Assembly (NCBI GenBank): GCA_003388555.1
Contig: QQVD01000046.1
Span: forward strand, 1-43,303
Source of the DNA: Acidobacteriota bacterium
GTDB taxonomy: Bacteria; Acidobacteriota; Thermoanaerobaculia; Multivoradales; Multivoraceae
Direction: 5' to 3'
DNA length: 43,303 bases
How positions within the stretch are numbered: the stretch's first letter is position 1; each line of letters begins with the position of its first letter. Shown piece after piece: positions 6,899 through 15,215 of the stretch. The position numbers and the translations under genes were made by a program. The notes below the pieces were generated by a model that did no database searches, was not told the DNA's origin, and saw only the letters and a list, made by a program, of their open reading frames with translations.

Positions 6899-9487
6899 TC
6901 AGCTCTCCGCCACCGGCTCGGCCGCCTTGTCCTCCTCCTCCTTCTGCCGCTCGATGCGCCGGCCGTCGGAGTCGACGTCGCGGGGGGTCAGGCTGCCGAG
7001 ACGCCAGTACTCGTGCGCCTTGCGCCGCGCCAGGTGGAGCAGTGTGCCGGGCGGATAACCGTCACCGGTCCAGCGCCCGGCGGGCATGCCGGTCAGCACC
7101 TCGAGCGCCTGATGGATGGTGCGCACCGCCCACACCGAGAACTCGCCGCGTCCGCAGGCGTCGACCACGTCCTCGCGCAGCATCAGGTCGCCGGCGTTGC
7201 TGTGAGGCACGATCACGCCCTGCTCGCCGGTCAGCCCCTCGGCCCTGCAGGCGTCGTAGAAACCCTCGATCTTCTCGTTGACGCCGCCGATCGCCTGCAC
7301 GTGGCCGTGCTGGTCGATGGCGCCGGTCATCGCGATCGACTGGCGGATCGGCACCCCGGTCAACGCGCTGAGCAGGCAGCAGGTCTCGGCGCCGGACGCC
7401 GAGTCGCCGTCGATGCCGCCGTAGCTCTGCTCGAAGGCGAGCGAGGCGCTGAAGGCGAGGGGATGGTCGAGGCGCAGCAGGTGGCGCAGCAGGCCGCCGA
7501 GGATGTGGAAGCCCTTGGTGTGGATCGAGCCCGACAGCGAGGCGCTGGCCTCGATGTCGATCAGCCCGGCGCGGCCGGCCGAGATCGTCGCGGTGATGCG
7601 GGCCGGGAAGCCGTAGGTGATCGGGCCGGCGCCGATCACCGCCAGGCCGTTCACCTGGCCGACGACCTCACCGGCGGTCTCGATGCGGATGGTGCCGCGG
7701 CGGATCAGCTCCTGGAACTTGCGCGACGGCAGGCTGGCGCGCTGCTTGGTGCGCCGCACCGCCTCGCGCACGTGCTCGGCGTCGACCCGCTCGGCGCCGG
7801 CGCGACGGGCGACGAACTCCGCCTCGCGGGCGATGTCGGCGAGCCTGCCGAAGCGGGCGGTGAGCTTGCCGGCGCGCGAGGCGATGCGCGCACCGTGCTC
7901 GACGAGAGCGCCCACCGCGCAGCGACGGAAGGGCAGCAGATCTTCGCTGGTGACGATGTGCGAGATCACCGAGGCGTAGTTGCGCACCCCGTCGTCGTCG
8001 CGGTCGATCTCGTGGTCGAAGTCCGAGAGCACCTTGAACAGATCGCCGAACTCGGGATCGAACTGGTCGAGCAGGTAGTAGTTGCGGGCATCACCCATCA
8101 GGATCACCCGCACCCGCACGTCGATCGGCTCCGGGTTGACCAGCGCCCGGGGCCTGAACCAGGTGAGCTCGGGCGGCACGATCTCGAGCTGGCCGGAGCG
8201 CAGGGTGCGGATCAGCGCCCGCCACGCGCCCTGCTCGCTGAGCACGTCGGTGACGTTGAGGATCAGGTAGCCGCCGTCGGCGCGCAGCAGGGCGCCGGCG
8301 CGCACGCCGCGGTAGTCGGTGGCGGAGCGCGGGTCGCCGTCCTCGAGCCCGATCTCCACCGTGCCGACCAGGTTGACCATGTTCGGCGCCATCTCCTCGA
8401 TCACCGGTGCGTCGGCGTCAGGCTGGTTCTCGAGCACGATGTTGACCCCGTAGCGCAGCTCGGCCGCCAGGTCGTCGGGCTTGGGGCGCAGACGGTTCTC
8501 GAGCACGTCCTCGAGCACCTCGCGGGTGAACTCTGCCACCGCCTCGTGGCCGGGGAAACGGTCCTGTACGCCGTTGAGGGCGCTCTCGAGCAGCTTGCGC
8601 GCCTCGGTGACGACGAGGTCGCGCATCTCGCGCATGCCCTCGCGCTGCCGCAGCATCACCTTCTGGCCGACGTCCTCGACCCGCTGCTGGTACTCCGGCA
8701 CCTTCTCCTCGTAGCGCTCGAGGTAGGCGCGCGACACCTCGCCCTTCTGGATCAGCTGCTGCAGCTGCGCCGGTGGCATCGGCTGTCCGTTGACCACCGG
8801 GAAGATCACCGTCTGGGCGCCCTGGCCCTGCTGCAGCGTCACCAGCTTGAGGCCGGCGTTCTCGAGCTCCTTCTCGAGTGGAGCGGTGATCTGCTCGACC
8901 TCCTGCTGGATCTTCGCCTCGAGGGCGCGCCGGTCGGCGACCAGCGCCTCGGCGTCGAGCAGCTTGGGGAAGTCCTCGGTGAGGTACGACGCGAAGTCCT
9001 TCATCGCGTCGCGCAGCACTCGCGCCTGACCGGCCGGCAGGGTGATCAGGCGCGGCCGGTCGGGCTGCGCGAAGTTGTGCACGTAGCAGTGGTCGCGCAG
9101 CTCCCAGCGGCGTGGCTCGTCGGCGATCATGCGGCGGATCACCTGACGCACCAGGGTGCGTCGCCCGGTGCCGCGCAGGCCGCGCACGTAGACGTTCTGT
9201 CCGCGCGCCCGCGTCAGCAGACCGAACTCGAGCGCCTCGCGGGCGGTGCCTTGGGCGACCACGTCGTCGAGCGCGTCGAGCTCCGAGGTGGTCTCGAACT
9301 GGAAGCAGTCCTCGCCGCAGCGCCAGCGCAGCGCCGCGCCCGGCACCCGCAGCGCGCCGACGCGCTGAGCCACTCCCTCGCGGGTGTCGTCGGCGGCGAC
9401 CAGCGCCTTGGCCTCGTCCACACCGCCCGAACCTTCGTGCGCTGGCTGCGCTGATTGCCGGTCGCCCGGGTTCTTCTTCTTCGCCAT
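6899..9487 (-). CDS. LonB-like ATP-dependent protease (AAA_32/Lon_C)
   Basis: This is an 862-residue protein of the Lon-like family in which an N-terminal AAA_32-type ATPase with a long helical insertion is joined to a C-terminal Lon protease domain. The proteolytic Ser-Lys dyad is present: Ser696 in GDSASG and Lys739 in GGVNEKIEG, 43 residues apart exactly as in E. coli Lon (679 and 722). The P-loop reads GLRGTGRRT (residues 103-111) with Arg109 where the canonical Lys would be. Residues ~250-360 look helical and coiled-coil-forming (Gln/Glu/Leu-rich). The start MAKKKNPGDR is chosen because GAGGGGAG lies just upstream; the frame is open further 5' but without a plausible site. It is predicted to be a cytosolic quality-control protease. 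It ends 108 bp before the GST gene and is divergent from the 9761 gene. Confidence 0.93.
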   Translation of the reverse strand: MAKKKNPGDRQSAQPAHEGSGGVDEAKALVAADDTREGVAQRVGALRVPGAALRWRCGEDCFQFETTSELDALDDVVAQGTAREALEFGLLTRARGQNVYVRGLRGTGRRTLVRQVIRRMIADEPRRWELRDHCYVHNFAQPDRPRLITLPAGQARVLRDAMKDFASYLTEDFPKLLDAEALVADRRALEAKIQQEVEQITAPLEKELENAGLKLVTLQQGQGAQTVIFPVVNGQPMPPAQLQQLIQKGEVSRAYLERYEEKVPEYQQRVEDVGQKVMLRQREGMREMRDLVVTEARKLLESALNGVQDRFPGHEAVAEFTREVLEDVLENRLRPKPDDLAAELRYGVNIVLENQPDADAPVIEEMAPNMVNLVGTVEIGLEDGDPRSATDYRGVRAGALLRADGGYLILNVTDVLSEQGAWRALIRTLRSGQLEIVPPELTWFRPRALVNPEPIDVRVRVILMGDARNYYLLDQFDPEFGDLFKVLSDFDHEIDRDDDGVRNYASVISHIVTSEDLLPFRRCAVGALVEHGARIASRAGKLTARFGRLADIAREAEFVARRAGAERVDAEHVREAVRRTKQRASLPSRKFQELIRRGTIRIETAGEVVGQVNGLAVIGAGPITYGFPARITATISAGRAGLIDIEASASLSGSIHTKGFHILGGLLRHLLRLDHPLAFSASLAFEQSYGGIDGDSASGAETCCLLSALTGVPIRQSIAMTGAIDQHGHVQAIGGVNEKIEGFYDACRAEGLTGEQGVIVPHSNAGDLMLREDVVDACGRGEFSVWAVRTIHQALEVLTGMPAGRWTGDGYPPGTLLHLARRKAHEYWRLGSLTPRDVDSDGRRIERQKEEEDKAAEPVAES

Positions 9488-9760
9488 CGCCTCTCCCCTC
9501 GGACAGTCCTTCGCGACGCTGCACCGCCACAGGACTCCCACTCCGGTCGTCCTCGAGCGCGGCGGTGCTCGCGATCGCTTTCGTCGCCGATCGCCTGTCG
9601 GACTCGCAAGGGGCGCGCCAGCGGCATCGGAAGCAGAACGGATCCACAACGCCGGATGCCGCGTCGACGAGATCGGCGACGCCGACGTTACCGCCTCACC
9701 AGGTTTGGTTGTGGCTGCCGGCCAACCCTCCCCGCCGTTGGATCGTGACATTCTTGCGCC
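9488..9760. promoter_or_regulatory. Divergent intergenic region
   Basis: This 273-bp gap separates two divergently transcribed genes and must hold both promoters. I can point to the ribosome-binding site GAGGGGAG of the protease gene at its left edge. No hexamer pair close to the sigma-70 consensus stands out on either strand, and the GTG start at 9761 has no Shine-Dalgarno sequence. Confidence 0.4.
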
Positions 9761-11068
9761 GTGAGCTCCCCCCACCCGTCCGCTCGACGCGTCCGCCCGC
9801 GCCTCGCGCCGCTGGCGTCGGTCGTCGTCGCCACCGGCGCGCTGAGTGCCGCCGCCCTGTCCTGGGGCAGCGTCACGACGAGCACGTCTGCGGCGCAGGC
9901 CGCTTCCCAGCCGCGCGGCGAGCCCGGCGGCGGGGGCGCGGCCGGCCCACGGACCTCGAAGCGCGTCCGGCCGGTGTACCTGGAGTTGCCCGCCGGCAGC
10001 ACCGGGCCCTGCGCCCAGCGAGCTCCCTGCCCCCTCATCGGCCTCGTCGACGGCAAGATGGTCGCCGCCCAGATGATGCGGGTGCCCTCACGGCCCTGGC
10101 GGCTCTGGTGGTTCCAGGACGGCCCGGTGGTGCGCGGCACCCAGATCTCGGCGATCTCCGGTGCGCAGGGAGGCGGCCACCAGCTGGCGTGGAGCGAGGA
10201 AGAGCCGGGGCGCTTCGTGCTCCAGGAGCGCGAGCGCCCGATCCTCGCCCACGCCACCGAAGCGGCGCCCGTGGCCGGATCGTGGCCCAGCCATCGGCTC
10301 TACGATCCGCGCGGCGTCGCCCCGGTCACCTCTGGGCGTGGCTTCGGGCTCGGCATCGAGGGGGTCGCGACGACCCTGGTGCCGGTGGTGACCCGCCGAC
10401 GACCCCTGGCTGGCGGGCCCATCGCCGGCGGCCACCTGCTGGACGTCGACTGGCGACCGGCGGGCACCCCAACCGGCGAGGTCGCCTTCACCGAGCTGCG
10501 TCAAGTGCGCGTCTTCGTGCTCGACGACGGCGGCTACCTGCTCCAGACCGACTCCCTCTTCCTGCCCCCCGTGCAGCCAGAGGGCGCCAAGGCCCGACGA
10601 CGGAGCGAGGGCACGGCGCGACTGGTGTGGCGTGTCGATCTGCCCGACCGCGGCGCGGAGGCGGTCAGCACGCTCGAGGACCCGGTGCCGCTGCTGCCGC
10701 TGCCGGCGCGCGACGCCGCCTCGTCGACCACACCGGCCTCCAGCGCCGGCGCGAGGCCCGAGGAGGTCGCCGAGTGGATCGGCCAGCGCCGCAGCCACGA
10801 CGGCCGGACCCTGCACGTGGTGCTGCTGGCGGACCCCCTTCCTTCGCCGCGCACCCTGCGCAGCAGCGGCGACGCACTGACGATCGAGTCGCCGGCGCCC
10901 CACCTGGGCGCACGCCCTGTGCGCAGCTCGGTGCGAGTGTGGATCGTCGAGGGGGCGATCGAGCGGCACGACATCGAGGCGCAGGTCGACGCCTACGCCG
11001 GCCGCAGCGTCGAGCCGACGGCGGAAGAGCTGGCGCGCCGTGGGCAAACCGCCGACCGGCCTTGGTGA
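9761..11068 (+). CDS. Hypothetical secreted protein
   Basis: I do not recognise a family. The 435-residue product starts with GTG and has an Arg-rich n-region, a hydrophobic stretch (residues ~17-36) and a possible AxA-type cleavage near residues 43-48 (SAAQAAS), so export is likely. The mature protein is rich in Val, Arg and Pro, with beta-type alternation (RQVRVFVLDDGGYLLQTDSLFLPP; RLVWRVDLPDRG) and a Pro/Ser-rich linker near residue 325. Two Cys residues (CAQRAPC, near 85-91) could form a disulfide. It is divergent from the Lon-like protease and stands alone. The start is not secured by a ribosome-binding site. Confidence 0.65.
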   Translation: MSSPHPSARRVRPRLAPLASVVVATGALSAAALSWGSVTTSTSAAQAASQPRGEPGGGGAAGPRTSKRVRPVYLELPAGSTGPCAQRAPCPLIGLVDGKMVAAQMMRVPSRPWRLWWFQDGPVVRGTQISAISGAQGGGHQLAWSEEEPGRFVLQERERPILAHATEAAPVAGSWPSHRLYDPRGVAPVTSGRGFGLGIEGVATTLVPVVTRRRPLAGGPIAGGHLLDVDWRPAGTPTGEVAFTELRQVRVFVLDDGGYLLQTDSLFLPPVQPEGAKARRRSEGTARLVWRVDLPDRGAEAVSTLEDPVPLLPLPARDAASSTTPASSAGARPEEVAEWIGQRRSHDGRTLHVVLLADPLPSPRTLRSSGDALTIESPAPHLGARPVRSSVRVWIVEGAIERHDIEAQVDAYAGRSVEPTAEELARRGQTADRPW

Positions 11069-11210
11069 GTCCTCCGAATCATCTGCGGCTCTGCTGCGTC
11101 GAGGCTCACCAGGTCAGGCGTCGCGGCCTCCGAGGCTCCGTCTCCCGGAGAGAGGCCTGGCGCGCCGAAAGGCCTGCGAGACCTGTAACGCGGTCGCCCA
11201 GAAACAAGAA

Positions 11211-11238
11211 CGCCGCAGTCGCGGTAGCGGCTGCGGCG
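11211..11238 (+). terminator. Strong hairpin after the 9761 gene
   Basis: Twelve bases (11211-11222) pair with 11227-11238 around a GGTA loop, with a single T-G wobble. It lies 143 bp after the stop at 11068. No T-run follows, so it is not a classical intrinsic terminator; it may still end transcription or protect a 3' end. Confidence 0.35.
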
Positions 11239-11274
11239 GAGGTTTCGTGTCTTGTGGTGGGCTGTTCGGATTGA

Positions 11275-11294
11275 CTCCCGAGCGTCGTCGGGAG
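11275..11294 (+). terminator. Second hairpin, CTCCCGA/TCGGGAG
   Basis: A perfect 7-bp stem (11275-11281 with 11288-11294) closes a GCGTCG loop. It lies 26 bp before the sigma-70-like promoter at 11321 and is followed by a G-rich, not T-rich, sequence. The function is uncertain. Confidence 0.3.
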
Positions 11295-11320
11295 AATGGG
11301 GTGGGAAAGGGTGAGTAGCG

Positions 11321-11349
11321 TTGGCGGCGGGGAGCCGCTCTGCTACGAT
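11321..11349 (+). promoter_or_regulatory. Sigma-70-like promoter
   Basis: TTGGCG (11321-11326) and TACGAT (11344-11349) are separated by exactly 17 bp, each matching the consensus at four of six positions. It points toward the gene-poor stretch 11350-11990, where no good plus-strand coding sequence is seen, so the transcript may be non-coding. Confidence 0.5.
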
Positions 11350-11470
11350 GGTGGGAATTCGGTGACAGGGAAACCTCCCCCGCATCCTCGTTCTATGCGG
11401 CTGAAGGAAAGCAAGGGGCGTACCAGTTCGGTGCCCATCGCTTGCGAAGTCGCTTTCCGCCGCTGCACTG
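11350..11470 (+). ncRNA. Candidate structured RNA of unknown class
   Basis: Directly after the promoter the sequence shows GGGAATTCGGTGACA followed by a CCCCGCA block. It then has a hairpin CCGCAT/ATGCGG, a GAAGGAAAGC segment, and a nested stem in which GCAAG pairs with a later CTTGC and GGC-ACC pairs with GGT-GCC. The first segment recalls cobalamin-riboswitch conserved boxes, and ACAGGG-AAACC recalls part of the cyclic-di-GMP-I class, but neither pattern is complete. I claim only that the stretch is structured and promoter-proximal. Confidence 0.25.
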
Positions 11471-11996
11471 CTTGACGAGATCGGGCTCGCGCGACGGACG
11501 CCGGTGAGTCTGGCGCGGCCGGGAGCGTTGTGTGCGCGCGGGACGTGCCCTCCTCCGCCGGACTCTCCCGTCACCCCGGCCACTGCCCACCCGGCGCGCG
11601 GAACCCTCGATTTCTCAGGGGATTGCACGACCGCTCCCGCTCCCTTCGAGGAATGGGAGAGCCTGGACCGGGCGTCTCGATTCTGGAAACCGGGCAGCGT
11701 CGCAGGGGTCCCGCGAGGGCTCCGAGACGGTGCTTTCGACGACTCCGACGGTCACCTTTTCCGGTGCCGGAACCTCCATGCCCCGCCTGCCCGACCGCGT
11801 CAGAATGGCACCTCGAAGCGGCCGGGGACGTGGGCTGCCCCAAGCGCTCGCCGAGCGCTGCCGGGAGAATCTGCCTCGGACGTGCCGGACCTTTCCCTGA
11901 TCGGCGTGTCGGCCGGACCTCCGTCCTGGAGCCAGGCGCCGCGTCGCGGCCCTTACGGCCTGCGTCTCCTCCAGAGGACGGAACTGTGAGATCGAC

Positions 11997-13358
11997 TCAG
12001 CGCCAGCGCCAGCGCACCGTGACCATCGTCTCGGCCATCTCGCGCTCGATGCCCCCGGCGATGAAGCGGTTCTCCGACCGCTCGGCGGTGAGGTCGAGGC
12101 CGTCCCAGATCCCGAGCCGGATGCCGTAGTCGAGCTTCTCCCACTCCCAGCGCACCGACGGCGAGGGGTAGAGCGACGAGCCGCCGACGATGTCGGGATC
12201 GAGCTCGGAGTAGCGCACCGCCGGCGCGACGCGTGGGAAGAGCTGCTTGCCGCCGGCCGAGGCGACCAGCGGCAGCTCGAACGTCCACGCCGCCTCGACC
12301 TCGTATCCGGTGCGATCCATGCCGGCGAGCTCGGAGTCGACGACCTGGGCAAAGGCCTCGAAACCCCCGGCTCCCAGGCGCAGGTTGACGCCGACCTCCT
12401 CCTTGTCGTCGCCGTCGATCGGCAGCGGGAACATGTTCAGCGGGCCGCGCAGGAGGTCGAGATCGCCGCCGTAGCGGGTGCCCTCGAGCTCCACCGTGTC
12501 CTGCAGCTTGCGCTCGAAGCGCCAGGCCAGTAGGTCGACATAGACCGGCCGCAGCTCCGACGCCCAGCGCAGGCCGAGCCCGAAGCCGAGCTCCGGCTCC
12601 GAGAAGTCGAGGTCGTCGAGCTCGATCTCGGCGTCGTAGAGCACCGGGACGCCACTCCACACCTCCGGGTTGCTCGGGCTCTCGAGGCTGCGGGGCGTGC
12701 CGTTGTCGCCCGCCAGGGCGTTGGGATCACGGAGGAAGACCGGATTCCCCTGGGTGAAACTGGCGATCGCGTAGACGTGCTGGCCGAAACTGGCACCGAC
12801 TTCGAGCCCGAAGTCCTCCAATCGATTGAACACGGTGCTCATCAAACCGTAGCTCTCGAGCGCCCGCTCGTCCTGGCGATCGAACTTGGCGAACTTGCCG
12901 ACCTTGGCGAAGGCGCTGGTCTCGAGCGGCCCCCGCTCCAGCGGCTCGCGACCAAGCAGCAGCCAGATCTCGTCGATGTCGATCTCGTTGTCGTCCGAGG
13001 TGGGATTGCGCTCGTGCAGGTCGACCAGGTCGACGTCGAGGCCGAAGTGCAGCTGCGACGCGAGGCGTGCCTTCAGGGTGAACGAGACGACGTTGATCTC
13101 GGCGTGCGAGCCCGGCTCGACGGTGCGCAGGAACACCGCCTCCTCGCCCACGGGGATGTCTCCCGGACCGAACAGGAACGGCGACGGGAAGCGGAAGTCC
13201 TCGCTGTCGCGCCAGTCGGCCTTGAGCTCGACCATCCACTCGAAGCGTGGCGCCGGCGGCGGCGCCTGCGCCGACGCGACGGTCGCCGCCAGGAGAAGCG
13301 CCATCACCGTCGAGAGCGTTGCCGTCGCCCTGGCGCGAGCTCTACCCCGTTGCTGCAT
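11997..13358 (-). CDS. Outer-membrane beta-barrel protein
   Basis: The 453-residue product has a signal peptide (Arg-rich start, hydrophobic ALLLAATVASAQA ending near residue 31) and then a long series of amphipathic strands with alternating aromatic and charged residues, ending in VTVRWRWR, a pattern compatible with a barrel, though the final residue is Arg rather than Phe. Repeated short acidic loops (SDDNEIDIDE, LDDLDFSEPELG) would be external or periplasmic turns. The start MQQRGR is supported by GAGGGGG upstream. It resembles alginate-export/porin-like barrels in general organisation, but I cannot name a family or cargo. It follows the peptidase/MBL pair on the same strand after 126 bp, and could be read from their transcript or its own promoter. 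Confidence 0.75.
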   Translation of the reverse strand: MQQRGRARARATATLSTVMALLLAATVASAQAPPPAPRFEWMVELKADWRDSEDFRFPSPFLFGPGDIPVGEEAVFLRTVEPGSHAEINVVSFTLKARLASQLHFGLDVDLVDLHERNPTSDDNEIDIDEIWLLLGREPLERGPLETSAFAKVGKFAKFDRQDERALESYGLMSTVFNRLEDFGLEVGASFGQHVYAIASFTQGNPVFLRDPNALAGDNGTPRSLESPSNPEVWSGVPVLYDAEIELDDLDFSEPELGFGLGLRWASELRPVYVDLLAWRFERKLQDTVELEGTRYGGDLDLLRGPLNMFPLPIDGDDKEEVGVNLRLGAGGFEAFAQVVDSELAGMDRTGYEVEAAWTFELPLVASAGGKQLFPRVAPAVRYSELDPDIVGGSSLYPSPSVRWEWEKLDYGIRLGIWDGLDLTAERSENRFIAGGIEREMAETMVTVRWRWR

Positions 13359-13484
13359 CACGAACCCCCTCGTGCACGGACCAGGACGCCGGCGCGATGC
13401 GCGCAAGTGTCTGTCCTGATTGAAGATGGAGGATAGCAGCGGAGGCGTCCCGGCGCTGCACCTGTGGTCACCCGCCGCGGCCGC

Positions 13485-15215
13485 TCAAGGGTCGATGGTG
13501 AGCTCGAAGAAGAGCTCTTCGCTGCGCAGGCGCGCCGCGAGCTCGGCGATCTCGCCGGCATGCTGCGCGATCAACGTCTCACTCTCGGCGAACTCTTCGT
13601 CGCTGAACGGCTCCTTGCCGTCCGAGTCGCGTGGCGTCATGCGCGGCTTGTCGGTGGGCAGGCCGCTGTCGGTCTGCAGCACCCGCCCGCGGCAGCGCTC
13701 GAGCAGGGCGCGGTAGATCGGCAGGAAGGGCATCCTCCAGCCGCCGTCGCCCGAGCTGCGCTTGTGCCAAGCCCACTCCTCGTCGGTGGGGATCACGGCG
13801 ACCAGCTCGGGAGACGTCATCAGCTCGACCCCCTTGCGCAGCGTGGCGTTGTGCGAGCCGTGGTGGCCGACCTTGTACAGCACCGCCCGCTGCAGCAGCT
13901 CGTGCGAGCTGACGCTGCCGCCGGCGCCGTCGTCGCAGCGCACCACCTCGTCGCACCACGAGAGCCAGTTGCCGGCCTGGGCGTCGCCGACGAACAGCAG
14001 CACCTTGTCGCTGTCTCCCGGCGCGATCGCGAGCACCATCGAGGTGTTGTTGACGTAGTTGTCGTACTGCAGCGCCAGCTCGTCGAGCTCGCCGAGCCAG
14101 ACGCGGTCGATCCGTCGCCAGGCAGCGTCGTCCGCCACTTCGACGTCTTGGTCGTCCACCTCTCCCGGTCCGCCCGCCGCCGCCCCGCCGCCACCGTCGA
14201 CCATGCCACCGTCGCTTCCGTCATTCCCGTCGTCGGCGCCGAGGCCGTAGTGGCGGCGGAAGAACTCGAGCTCGGGAGAGGGCGCCGCCTCCTCGCCGAG
14301 CTCGCCGAGCTCCAGCCCGACGCCGCGCTCGAAGGCCCGGGCCGCGTCGCTGCGACCGGCGTCTTCGCGCCCCTCGAGGGCGGTGTGCAGGGCCGCCAGA
14401 CGGCGCTCGGCGGGGGCCTGATCGAGAGCCCGCAGAGGGTGGTCTGCGCCCGACTCGAAGTGCTCGCCGCTGCGCTCGTTGCTGCGCAGGGCCTGGCGCG
14501 AGCGCGGCGGCCCCAGCACCCAGATCCGCGGGCCGTCGGGGCCCATCGGCAGGTGCAGGTCTCCCGGGTCGAAGTAGCGCGTCGGCCGACGCGGCACCAC
14601 CTCGTCGCCCGCCTCGTCGGTGCGCGCCTCGAACATCTCGCGCACCGCGGCCAGGGCGTCGGAGGTCGAGCGCGAGAAGCCGAGCAGCTCGTCGGCGAAG
14701 GAGAGCCCGGCGAGGGCCTCGGGCTGTTCGCCCGCCTCCGCGTCCTCCACGCCGAGGCTGCGGACACCCATCCGCCGCGCCACCGCCAGGAGCTCGCGGC
14801 GCAGCAGACGCAGCTCGAGATCGGCCTCCTCGCGCAGCTCCTCGGCGAGGTCGTCCCCTGGATCCTCGGTCCACGGCAGCCACAGCTCGCGGAAGTGGAT
14901 CTCGTCGTGCAGGATGCGCAGCGACTCCTCGTGGTGGAAGCCGCCGAGATGGTCGTAGTGCTCGTGGGTGATCACCAGCGCGTCGATGTCGCCGCCGGTG
15001 GCGTCACGCAGATCCGCCGCCACGGCGGCCAGCTGCTCGCGGATCCCGGCGCCGTCGGACCGCTTGTACTGCCAGAAGAGGCCGCAGTCGATCATCAGGT
15101 ACCAGGCGACATCGGGGTCGGCCGTCGGGAAGGCGAGCAGGAAGCAGTCGCCGAAGCCGTGGCGGTAGGCGCGCACCTTCACGCCGGCCGCCGGTGGGGT
15201 CATGGTGGCGCTCAT
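13485..15215 (-). CDS. ComEC-type metallo-beta-lactamase-fold hydrolase
   Basis: The 576-residue protein has no signal peptide, so it is probably cytosolic. The N-terminal strands (VRAYRHGFGDCFLLAF, WYLMIDCG) lead into THEHYDHLGG, giving the HxHxDH metal-binding motif (His84, His86, Asp88, His89). Later LLFVGDAQAGNWL supplies the conserved Asp and KVGHHGSHN a final His, the arrangement of ComEC/RecJ-like MBL hydrolases acting on phosphodiesters. A ~200-residue insertion between the halves (about residues 110-360) contains an acidic and Gly-rich linker and is unusual in length. The ATG overlaps the stop of the upstream peptidase gene as ATGA, and GGAGGA precedes it, so translation is coupled. 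The substrate is unknown; nucleic acid or a cyclic nucleotide are family-based guesses. Confidence 0.88.
   Translation of the reverse strand: MSATMTPPAAGVKVRAYRHGFGDCFLLAFPTADPDVAWYLMIDCGLFWQYKRSDGAGIREQLAAVAADLRDATGGDIDALVITHEHYDHLGGFHHEESLRILHDEIHFRELWLPWTEDPGDDLAEELREEADLELRLLRRELLAVARRMGVRSLGVEDAEAGEQPEALAGLSFADELLGFSRSTSDALAAVREMFEARTDEAGDEVVPRRPTRYFDPGDLHLPMGPDGPRIWVLGPPRSRQALRSNERSGEHFESGADHPLRALDQAPAERRLAALHTALEGREDAGRSDAARAFERGVGLELGELGEEAAPSPELEFFRRHYGLGADDGNDGSDGGMVDGGGGAAAGGPGEVDDQDVEVADDAAWRRIDRVWLGELDELALQYDNYVNNTSMVLAIAPGDSDKVLLFVGDAQAGNWLSWCDEVVRCDDGAGGSVSSHELLQRAVLYKVGHHGSHNATLRKGVELMTSPELVAVIPTDEEWAWHKRSSGDGGWRMPFLPIYRALLERCRGRVLQTDSGLPTDKPRMTPRDSDGKEPFSDEEFAESETLIAQHAGEIAELAARLRSEELFFELTIDP

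Larger units (their letters stand above)
11069..11996. other. 928-bp region without a convincing gene
   Basis: It lies between convergent genes. It holds two hairpins (11211-11238 and 11275-11294), a sigma-70-like promoter (11321-11349) and a possible structured RNA immediately downstream. Open frames at 11504-11989 and 11530-12129 (plus) and 11615-12352 (minus) have irregular codon use, many Pro/Arg/Ser residues, no known motif, and overlap one another; I regard them as chance frames. Confidence 0.55.

Noticed and set aside
6242-9454. Plus-strand open frame of 1070 codons opposite the GST and Lon-like protease genes
   Set aside because: It spans two recognisable minus-strand genes, has skewed Gly/Leu/Val/Asp/His use and no known motif; it is an antisense shadow.
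11504-12129. Overlapping plus-strand open frames downstream of the candidate RNA
   Set aside because: They overlap each other and the minus-strand barrel gene, have Pro/Ser/Arg-rich translations and no ribosome-binding site, and no family is recognisable.
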